NCBI GenBank assembly: GCA_017524805.1
Contig: JAFXUX010000037.1
Span: forward strand, 1 to 64,000
Reading direction: 5' to 3'
Length of the DNA stretch: 64,000 nucleotides
From: Candidatus Methanomethylophilaceae archaeon
GTDB lineage: Archaea > Thermoplasmatota > Thermoplasmata > Methanomassiliicoccales > Methanomethylophilaceae
The translations under genes were made by a program, and so were the position numbers. Position 1 is the stretch's first letter. Each line of letters begins with the position of its first letter. The notes under the pieces were generated by a model. That model saw only the letters and a program-made list of their open reading frames with translations. It was not told where the DNA came from and did no database searches. Shown here piece by piece: positions 35,704 through 43,900 of this stretch.

Positions 35704-37005
35704 ATGGAAGACGACAGCGGAAAGACCCCGGCAGTCCCCAAAAGGACGCTCAACATAATGATGAACGCGCTTTCCTCGGGCGTAGTCCCGCGCAGAGGCC
35801 TGGAATTCATAGCCGTGGGAAGGAAAGCCGAGACGGCGACCTTCGTGCGCGACATGGAGGACACAGCGGAAGGTGGCGGAGCATTCAGATTCATATCCGG
35901 CCGCTTCGGAAACGGGAAAAGCTTCCTGACCCAGATGATACGCACCAACGCCATGGACAAAGGATTCGTGGTCATGGACGCGGATCTGGCCGACAGCCGC
36001 AGGCTCACCGGATCCAAAAAGGAAGGCCTGAACACCTACAAAGAGCTGATAAAGAACATGGCCGTCCGCACCCGCCCGGACGGCGGAGCGATCGAAAGCG
36101 TCCTGCAGGAATGGATCGACGCGGCCACCGAAGAAGCTACAAAGAAACTCGGTAAGAAGCCGGACGACGACGCGGTGGAACTCATCCTCAAAGAATCCGT
36201 TGCAGATCTGGGCGGCCTTCAGAACAGCCGCGATTTCGCCAAGGCCCTGCTGAGCTACTGGAAGGACCTCTCCGAAGGCAAGGACGACATCCCCGCGCTG
36301 AGATGGCTGAAGGGTGAGATCGAGCTGAAGAGGGATTCTAGGAAGCTGCTCGGCGTCGATTCGACCATAGGGGACGACAACTGGTACGGATTCGTGAAGC
36401 TCTGGGCCAGATTCGCCGTCAATATCGGATACAAAGGGCTGATAGTCTTCCTCGACGAGGCCGTCGTCCTCTACAAGCTGCAGAACAAAGTCGCCAGGAA
36501 CAACAACTACGAACGCATCCTCTCGATATTCAACGACATAATGCAGGGGAAATCGTCGCATCTGTCCGTGTACATGTGCGGCACCCCGGAATTCATCGAG
36601 GACCCGAACCGCGGGCTCTACAGCTACGAAGCCCTCAGATCCAGGCTGGTAGGCGGCAGATACGAGAACGGCTACGACAACTTCCTCGGCCCGGTCATAA
36701 GGCTGCGCCCGCTCACCAACGAGGAGATCTACGTCCTGCTCAGGACCATCAGGAACCTGCACGAGCAGAAATACGAGTACGCATCCAAGGTCACCGACGA
36801 GAACCTGAAGGAATACCTCGCGGCGATCCTGTCGTCGGTATCGGCGTCGATGCTCACGCCCAGAGAGATAACCAGAGATCTGATCAGCCTGCTGGACGTC
36901 CTGAAGCAGAATCCGGACGCGAAATTCGAGGATCTTGTGACTGGAAGGACTTTGGAGCCCGATCGCAACCCGGACGACGACCTGATCGATGATTTGGAGA
37001 TATGA
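35704..37005 (+). CDS. sngB: DUF2791 (BrxD-like) P-loop ATPase, Shango SngB-like
   Basis: 433 residues from ATG 35704, chosen because AAAGGAGAGG lies five to eight bases upstream; an ATG at 35686 overlaps sngA. Walker A GRFGNGKSF is at 66-74 and Walker B LIVFLDEAV near 246-254. A sensor-like YMCGTPEFIEDPNRGLY block and RPLTNEEIYVLL follow, as in the DUF2791 ATPases found in BREX (BrxD) and Shango. It probably couples ATP use to sensing or loading of the helicase. Its stop overlaps the ATG of the helicase gene (ATGA). Confidence 0.85.
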   Translation: MEDDSGKTPAVPKRTLNIMMNALSSGVVPRRGLEFIAVGRKAETATFVRDMEDTAEGGGAFRFISGRFGNGKSFLTQMIRTNAMDKGFVVMDADLADSRRLTGSKKEGLNTYKELIKNMAVRTRPDGGAIESVLQEWIDAATEEATKKLGKKPDDDAVELILKESVADLGGLQNSRDFAKALLSYWKDLSEGKDDIPALRWLKGEIELKRDSRKLLGVDSTIGDDNWYGFVKLWARFAVNIGYKGLIVFLDEAVVLYKLQNKVARNNNYERILSIFNDIMQGKSSHLSVYMCGTPEFIEDPNRGLYSYEALRSRLVGGRYENGYDNFLGPVIRLRPLTNEEIYVLLRTIRNLHEQKYEYASKVTDENLKEYLAAILSSVSASMLTPREITRDLISLLDVLKQNPDAKFEDLVTGRTLEPDRNPDDDLIDDLEI

Positions 37006-39140
37006 CCGACAGATTCGACAGCCTCCCGTGGTTCCTCCGCGAATACATCCATGCCAACCGCTGGGAATCATTCAGAAGCGTCCAAGAGAAAGCGTTCGAC
37101 ATCCTTTTCGGGACGGACCGCCACCTTCTGATATCATCGGAAACGTCCAGCGGAAAGACCGAGGCCGCCCTCTTCCCGGCGATATCGTCGATATACAGCA
37201 ACCCGCCCAGAAGCGTCGGAGCCCTTTATGTGGGGCCGCTGAAAGCGCTCATCGACGACCAATTCGAAAGGCTGGAGCCGATGCTGAAGGATTCCTACAT
37301 CGAAGTCACCGGCTGGCACGGGGACATAAGCCTCCAATCCAAGGCGAAGCTCCTGGAAGTGCCCTCCGGGATCCTGCAGATAACCCCAGAATCCCTGCAG
37401 AACATCGTGGCTTCCAGGCCGGAGGATCTGGAGAGGCTGTTCGGAGATTTGAGATTCGTGATCATAGACGAAGTCCACGCATTCATGGGCTCGGACCGCG
37501 GCCAACAGCTTCTGTGCTGCCTTGAGAGACTTGATATGCTGGCCCATTGCGAGCCCAGACGGATAGGCCTCTCTGCCACCATCGCAGATACGGGATCCGT
37601 TGCGGAATGGTTATCAGCCAACACAGGAAGGGAAACGGCGGTGGTTACCGACCGGCCGACGGCCAAAAGAGATCTCATCATCTACTACAGCCGCTTCCCT
37701 TCGCCCGCAGAGGATCCCAACCCGAGAAAGAAGTCCGTCAACTCGTTCTATAAGCTACTGTACAAAGAGATCCGCGGCAGGAATTGCATTGTGTTCACCA
37801 ACAGCAGGGTCACCGCGGAAAGGACGGCCAGATCCCTCAAGAAGATGGCCGAGGACGCCAAAGATCCCGACGTCATCCACGTCCATCACGGCAGCATATC
37901 CAAGGAGCTCAGAAAATCGGCCGAAGAAAACCTAAAGGACCCTTCCAAGAAAACGGTGACCGTTTCGACCGTCACCCTGGAGCTTGGGATCGACGTGGGA
38001 TCCCTGGACGCGGTGATCCAGATCGATACCCCATACACCTGCTCCAGCTTCGTCCAGAGGATGGGGCGCTCAGGCAGAAGAGGCGGCGCCCAGATCATGA
38101 GGATGTTCTGCCGGGAAGACCAGGAGAAATGGTGGTCATCGGTCGAGGGCGTGTCCATGGACCTGATAAAAGGCATAGCCATAGCGACGCTGGCCGAAGA
38201 GGGCTGGACCGAATCCGAATCGGAGCCTTCCCTGCCGTATGGTCTCCTGTTCCATCAGACCATGGAATGCATGAGGCACGGTACCGGGACGAAATTCTCC
38301 CGGCTTCTCTCCGACGTCCTGCCGATGTATCCGTTCAGGAACATAAAGAAGGAAGAATACGCCGAGCTGGTCAGATACATGATCTCCGTCGGCATCATCA
38401 TGAAGATGGACGACGGGACCTTGCTGATCACCGACAAAGGAGAGAAGATCTCTTCGGACAGGGATTTCTGCTCCGTATTCACCGTCAAAAAGGAGATAGA
38501 GGTCAGCTGCGACGGCAAAGGGGTGGGCACCATCCAGGAGATGCCCAAGCAGGGAGACCTGATCCAGCTGGCCGGAAGAATCTGGAAGGTCGTGGAAATC
38601 AACGGGAAATCGCGCTCCGTGGAAGTGGAGGAGACCGAGGGATCCGCGGACACCCTGTGGAAATCCGGGGTGCCGGAAACCGACAACAGGATTATGGAGC
38701 GCATGCGGGAGATCCTGTCCTCGGATGAAGGATACGGTTTCCTCGACGCGTCGGCCTCGGAAGAGCTTTCGGCGAGCAGAAGGATGGCGATCCAATCAGA
38801 AATGCTGAAAGGCATAGTGGAAACTGATTATGGGTATCGCATCTACCCCTGGATCGGGACGAGAGCGTTCGATACCCTGTGCAGAGTCCTGAGGATGGTA
38901 TGCGACAAGGTCCTGGAAAGGCCGCCTTATTTCGCTGACGTGATGACCGAATTGGATTGGGGAGAGCTTCTGGAATACATCGAAAGGTATTCCGACAAAC
39001 GTTTCGCCGCCGACCTCATCGGAGATGACAGGCTGGAATTCGGGAAATACGACCGCTATGTTCCAGAAGATCTTTTGATGAAATCTTTGGCCGAAGACAA
39101 GCTGGATTTCTCGTATCTGGATGTTCTTAGGGATTTCTGA
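37002..39140 (+). CDS. sngC: Lhr/BrxHI-like DEAH helicase, Shango SngC-like
   Basis: 712 residues. The superfamily 2 motifs are intact: SSETSSGKTEAAL (Walker A, near 44-56), ITPESL, FVIIDEVHAF (DEVH, near 158-167), LSATIAD, VTVSTVTLELGIDVGSLDAVIQ, and motif VI RMGRSGRRGG. The remaining ~300 residues form the winged-helix and C-terminal parts of Lhr-like helicases. It closes the three-gene operon, overlapping sngB by four bases. In Shango and BREX type 2/3 loci a helicase of this group acts with the DUF2791 ATPase on invading DNA. The product is predicted to be cytoplasmic. Confidence 0.87.
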   Translation: MTDRFDSLPWFLREYIHANRWESFRSVQEKAFDILFGTDRHLLISSETSSGKTEAALFPAISSIYSNPPRSVGALYVGPLKALIDDQFERLEPMLKDSYIEVTGWHGDISLQSKAKLLEVPSGILQITPESLQNIVASRPEDLERLFGDLRFVIIDEVHAFMGSDRGQQLLCCLERLDMLAHCEPRRIGLSATIADTGSVAEWLSANTGRETAVVTDRPTAKRDLIIYYSRFPSPAEDPNPRKKSVNSFYKLLYKEIRGRNCIVFTNSRVTAERTARSLKKMAEDAKDPDVIHVHHGSISKELRKSAEENLKDPSKKTVTVSTVTLELGIDVGSLDAVIQIDTPYTCSSFVQRMGRSGRRGGAQIMRMFCREDQEKWWSSVEGVSMDLIKGIAIATLAEEGWTESESEPSLPYGLLFHQTMECMRHGTGTKFSRLLSDVLPMYPFRNIKKEEYAELVRYMISVGIIMKMDDGTLLITDKGEKISSDRDFCSVFTVKKEIEVSCDGKGVGTIQEMPKQGDLIQLAGRIWKVVEINGKSRSVEVEETEGSADTLWKSGVPETDNRIMERMREILSSDEGYGFLDASASEELSASRRMAIQSEMLKGIVETDYGYRIYPWIGTRAFDTLCRVLRMVCDKVLERPPYFADVMTELDWGELLEYIERYSDKRFAADLIGDDRLEFGKYDRYVPEDLLMKSLAEDKLDFSYLDVLRDF

Positions 39141-39430
39141 GCAGTTTGGCATATAGCACTATAGTATGATTACTCACACATATCATAAGCCATAGCTTTC
39201 AGCAATCGTAATCACTATAGTTCTATGAAAAGTTCTGGACAGATGCGATGATGATAGCACTATGGTGAAAAAGGCGTCCAGGCTGATTTTGTAATTATCG
39301 CCTGCCATAAATTCAAACCGATTTGCTGACGAAATCTGACTATTTCTGCTGAGTTTCAAAGACGGAAAGACAGCCGCTTAAAGGCCGATTTCAGTATGAT
39401 ACTTATGCTTTGGACAGACTATCCATGCTC
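39141..39430. other. intergenic region with CACTATAGT motifs
   Basis: No gene is visible in these 290 bases. CACTATAGT occurs at 39157 and 39213 and the variant CACTATGGT at 39258. The core ACTATAGT is palindromic. The region separates the Shango-like operon from the DUF2130 gene and probably holds the promoter of the latter (AT-rich near 39290-39320, CTTAAAGG near 39377). Confidence 0.5.
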
Positions 39431-40891
39431 ATGTCAGAAATCAGATGCCCCCACTGCGGAACTCTGTTCCAGATCGACGAATCAGACTACGGCAAGATTG
39501 TCAGCCAGGTTCGCGATGCGGAATTCTCCAAAGAGATGGAGTACCGCGTTCAGCATTACGAGAAAGAGAAAGCCGATGCGATATCCCTGATCAAAGCCGA
39601 AGATGAGAAGATCCGTTCCGAACTCCTGACGAAAACCAGAGAAGAGCTTACCAAAGAGATCAGCTCGAAAGACTTGGAAATAGCGGAGCTGAAAGCGAAG
39701 ATCGGCAGCTTCGAGATGGAGAAGACTATGGCCGTCAAGTCCGCGGAAGAGGCCAAAAACAGGACAATCCAGAAAATGGGCTCCGATATCGCGGAGCTGA
39801 AAGCGAAGATCGGCAGCTTCGAGATGGAGAAGACGATGGCCGTCAAGTCCGCGGAAGAGGCCAAGAATGATACGATCCTCAAGAAGGATGCGGAGATAGC
39901 GGAGCTGAAGGCCGAACAATCGAAATGGGACAGCGAGAAAAAGCTGGCGCTGTCGGAAGCCGAGAACAGAAAGATAGAGGAGATCAACTCCAAAGACAGG
40001 GAGATAGCCGATCTCAAGGCCAAGATGGAACAGGACGAGATCACTAAGAAGATCGAACAGGAAAGAATGAAAAGCGTGTACGAAGCTCAGCTGAAAGCGA
40101 AGGATGAGGAGGTCGAGTTCTACAAAGATTTCAAGGCAAGGCAGAGCACCAAGATGATCGGGGAATCGCTAGAGAGATTCTGCGAGAACGAATTCAACAA
40201 GCTCCGCCCCGCCGGGTTCCAGAACGCCTACTTCGAGAAGGACAACGAGATCTCCAAATCCGGCTCTAAAGGGGATTACATATTCAGGGAATCCCTGGAC
40301 GGCATCGAATTCGCCAGCATAATGTTCGAGATGAAGAACGAAGCCGACCAGACAGCCAGCAAACATCGCAACGAGGACTTCTTCAAAGAGCTCGACAAAG
40401 ACCGCAACGAAAAGGGATGCGAATATGCGGTGCTTGTCAGCATGCTGGAACCCGACAGCGAGCTGTACAACACGGGCATCGTAGACGTCTCGTACAGGTA
40501 TCCGAAGATGTACGTCATCAGGCCGCAGTTCTTCATTCCCATCATCACCCTGATAAGGAACGCATCGAGAAGCTCTCTGGAATACAAGCAGGAGCTGCTG
40601 GTGGTCAGGAACCAGAATCTGGATATCACCCATTTCGAAGAGAACATGAACGCCTTCAAGGACGGATTCTCGAGGAACTATCGCATCGCGAGCGAGAAGT
40701 TCTCCAAAGCCATCGAGGAGATAGACAAGACCATCGACCACCTTCAGAAAGTGAAGGAGGGACTGATCGGATCCGAAAGACAGCTCAGACTGGCCAACGA
40801 CAAGGCCCAGGACCTTTCCATCAAGAAGCTGACGAGGAACAATCCGACGATGGCGAAGAAGTTCGAGGACCTGAAGCAGGACAGCGATTGA
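39431..40891 (+). CDS. DUF2130 coiled-coil protein with nuclease-like core
   Basis: About 486 residues from ATG 39431; ATG 39425 and TTG 39410 are in-frame alternatives. An N-terminal CPHCG...F zinc-type motif is followed by a long coiled coil (about 35-225). The coil contains an exact internal repeat of ~26 residues ([20 protein letters not shown] occurs twice), also clear in the DNA at 39690-39868. The C-terminal half matches DUF2130. The segment [10 protein letters not shown]...[13 protein letters not shown], with spaced Asp, Glu and Lys, resembles a PD-(D/E)XK endonuclease core. It lies 290 bases after the Shango-like helicase on the same strand. A DNA-processing or defence role is an inference. 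Confidence 0.75.
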   Translation: MSEIRCPHCGTLFQIDESDYGKIVSQVRDAEFSKEMEYRVQHYEKEKADAISLIKAEDEKIRSELLTKTREELTKEISSKDLEIAELKAKIGSFEMEKTMAVKSAEEAKNRTIQKMGSDIAELKAKIGSFEMEKTMAVKSAEEAKNDTILKKDAEIAELKAEQSKWDSEKKLALSEAENRKIEEINSKDREIADLKAKMEQDEITKKIEQERMKSVYEAQLKAKDEEVEFYKDFKARQSTKMIGESLERFCENEFNKLRPAGFQNAYFEKDNEISKSGSKGDYIFRESLDGIEFASIMFEMKNEADQTASKHRNEDFFKELDKDRNEKGCEYAVLVSMLEPDSELYNTGIVDVSYRYPKMYVIRPQFFIPIITLIRNASRSSLEYKQELLVVRNQNLDITHFEENMNAFKDGFSRNYRIASEKFSKAIEEIDKTIDHLQKVKEGLIGSERQLRLANDKAQDLSIKKLTRNNPTMAKKFEDLKQDSD

Positions 40892-40939
40892 AATAGCCAG
40901 AAGGCAACGGAATCGATTCGAAAGGATAAGAAAGAAAAT

Positions 40940-40966
40940 GGGGAGAAACCTCTCCCCTTATTTTTT
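40940..40966. terminator. bidirectional terminator hairpin
   Basis: GGGGAGA-AACC-TCTCCCC (40940-40957) is followed on the plus strand by TTATTTTTT. It sits between the convergent DUF2130 gene and the giant surface-protein gene and can serve both. Confidence 0.75.
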
Positions 40967-40970
40967 GGGT

Positions 40971-43900
40971 TTATGCCACGCGGCTGAGAACCTTCCCGTC
41001 TCCGGCGAAAGACTTCCCTGCGAGGTTGCTGGCGGTCGGGTCGAGTTTGCTCACCCCATCCATGAACGTCAGACCATAGAACGCGTTCTTGCCTACGTCG
41101 AAAAGGTCCCAGGAGAAAGTCGCGAAAGCCAGAGGCACGCCGCTGAATGCGCTGGCCCCTATAGTCAAGGCCGAAGAGAGATCCATGCCGTACAGCTTGG
41201 TGCATCCGAAGAACGCGTAGCTTCCGATGCTCTTCGCCGATGTGTTCACGTAGACGAGCCCGGTGCATCCTGCGAAAGCCTTGAATCCAACGGTTTCGAC
41301 GTCTCCGAGGTAAGCGTAGATCAAAGTCTCGCACTTGTAGAACGCCTGGTCCGCGATGGCCCTCACCTTGAATGAAAGCGAGCCGTACTTGACCTCGCTT
41401 AGGACGGAGATCGCGGATATGCTGCCTTCATAGCCCACCAAGGAAACCTCGTTGGGCATGATGGAGGTCACGGAATAGACCAGACCGTCGACGGTTATCT
41501 TGGCGCCGACCTTGGGGCATTCGTAGAGCTTGGAATCCGCTCCCATGAAGGTCTTGCCTGCAAGCCCGGCGGCGTCCTCGGTGATGGCCGCGCCATCGGT
41601 AGAGTAGAAGAATGCCCTGAAGAAGGCGTTCTTCCCGACGTATGCGAGCGAATCGGAGAATACGAGCGATTCCAACGCTCTGCACTCGCTGAATGCGCTG
41701 GCATCGATCGTCACGACGGACGTGAGGTCCAGATTCTTGAGGGGGCATCCGAAGAAGCAATATGTTCCGAGATATGGTGCCGAGACCTTCACTCCAACGA
41801 GACTGGTACAGTTCGCAAAGGCCCTATCGCCTATCATGGAGACCGCACCGAGATCGGCGTATTCCAGGGTGGTGCACCCATAGAACGCCTTTGCAGACAC
41901 GGAATCCACGGTGTAAGCCGATCCGCCGTAGCTCACGCAGACCGGGACGATAAGGCTGGATATGCTTCCCTCATACCCGGTGATGGTAACGCTGGATTCG
42001 CTGTCGATGGAATACTGAATGCCGTCCATCACGAAGGAGCTACCCACGGAAAGGCGCTCATAGAGCTTGGAATCGCTTCCGACGAAGGTCTTCCCCTTGA
42101 GGTCGCTGGCCGTCACCTTCAAAGCAGAGCCGTCGGCCCCGTAGAACGTCACGGCATTGAACGCATTGGAATAGACTTTGGACAGCTCATCGGAGAATGT
42201 TATGGAATAAATCCCAGAGGTGTTGTGGAAAGCATATGCTCTAATCTCCTTGGACCCGGAGATGTCGACGTATCTGAGCGATGGGCAATCCAGGAAGTAG
42301 TAGCCCCTGAGGACCTCCATATCCACGACCGCGGAAACGAGGCTGGAGCAGTACTCAAACACTCTGGTGCCGCTGGCCGGAATCGCCGATATATCGGCGA
42401 AAACGATTGAATTGCATTTATAGAAGGCCTTGTCGGCGATGTACGTGACCTTGAATTCGAGGCCCTTGTACTCGACGTGATCGGGCGCTATGACGACGGT
42501 TGGGTTGCCCTGATATCCGGACAGCGAAACTTCCAACGGTACCGCGGAGGTGATCGTGTACTTGAGGCCGTCGACATAGAATGTCTCACCGACTGCGATG
42601 TCGACGCATTGGAGGACTCCGTCTATGACGTAGAATTCCTTGCCGGCGAGGTTTCCGGCGGTCTTCCTGACTTCGGCGCCATCGACCATGAATTTGAGAG
42701 AGCCGAGGGCTTGGGTCCCCAGATCGGTGAGCGCATCGGAGAATTTGATGTGCGTGATGGCCATGCTTCCGTAGAATGCGTAGCCCATGATGCTCTTGGC
42801 GCCGATGGTGACATCGGACAGCGAGGGGCTGCTGGCGAAAGCCTTCATCCCTATGGTCGGAACGCTTCCGGTGTCGACGGAAACGAGAGAGCTTCCGAAG
42901 AACGCCTTCTCGCCTATCGAATCCACTGAGAACTTGTAGAGTCCCACTGACACCTCGGAAGGCACGGTGAGTTCCGTGATCTTCTCTTCGCTTCCGGTCA
43001 GAGAGACGGAGCCATCGGAGATCACAGTGTAATTCAATCCTCCCACGGAGAACGTCTCCCCGATTGCAGGGACGGCCATCAAAACGGAATCAGAACCGGT
43101 GAACTCCTTTCCAGCGAGGTTGGCGGCGTTCTTCTTCAGCTCATTCCCGCTGAAATCGAGGAACTTCAAGGATCCGAGGGCTTGGGTCCCCAGATCGGTG
43201 AGCGCATCGGAGAATTTGATGTGCGTGATGGCCATGCTTCCGTAGAATGCGTAGCCCATGATGCTCTTGGCGCCGATGGTGACATCGGACAGCGAGGGGC
43301 AGCTGGCGAAGGCCTTCATCCCTATCGTCGGAACGCTTCCTGTATTGACGGAAACGATGGGACTTCCGAAGAACGCCTTCTCGCCGATGGATTCGACTGC
43401 GAGAGCCTTTCCTTTGTAGGTCACAGATGCGGGCAAAGATACTTCAGTCTTGTCCGAGGAACATCCCGTGACGGACACAGACTTCATGTCCTGGAGGACC
43501 GTGTATTCGATGCCGTCGAACGAGAAGACTTCGCCCTCTGTGATATCTGAGGCTTTCACGACTTTGACCGTGCAGGTCGCGGTCTTGGCGCCATCTACGG
43601 TGGTGACGGTTATGGTAGCAGTCCCAACCGCAACCGCAGTGACGACTCCTGACGCGGATACTTTGGCGACAGCCGTCTTGCTGGATTTCCATGTAACGGA
43701 CTTATCGGTCGCATCGGAAGGCAACACAGTGGCCGTCAAAATCGCAGTAGATCCTTTTTCGATCGATATGGACGAAGCATTCAGAGTCACTCCGGTGACA
43801 TTGACCGTCGGAGCGACCACTGTCACGACGCATGTGGCGGTCTTGGATCCGTCATTAGTTGTGACTGTAATCGTTGCTGTTCCGGGCGCGACCGCGGTGA

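Noticed and set aside
33554-39140. BREX system remnant
   Set aside because: The ATPase and helicase resemble BrxD and BrxHI, but no PglX, PglZ or BrxC-type gene is present and the TerB_N/TerB_C partner matches Shango.
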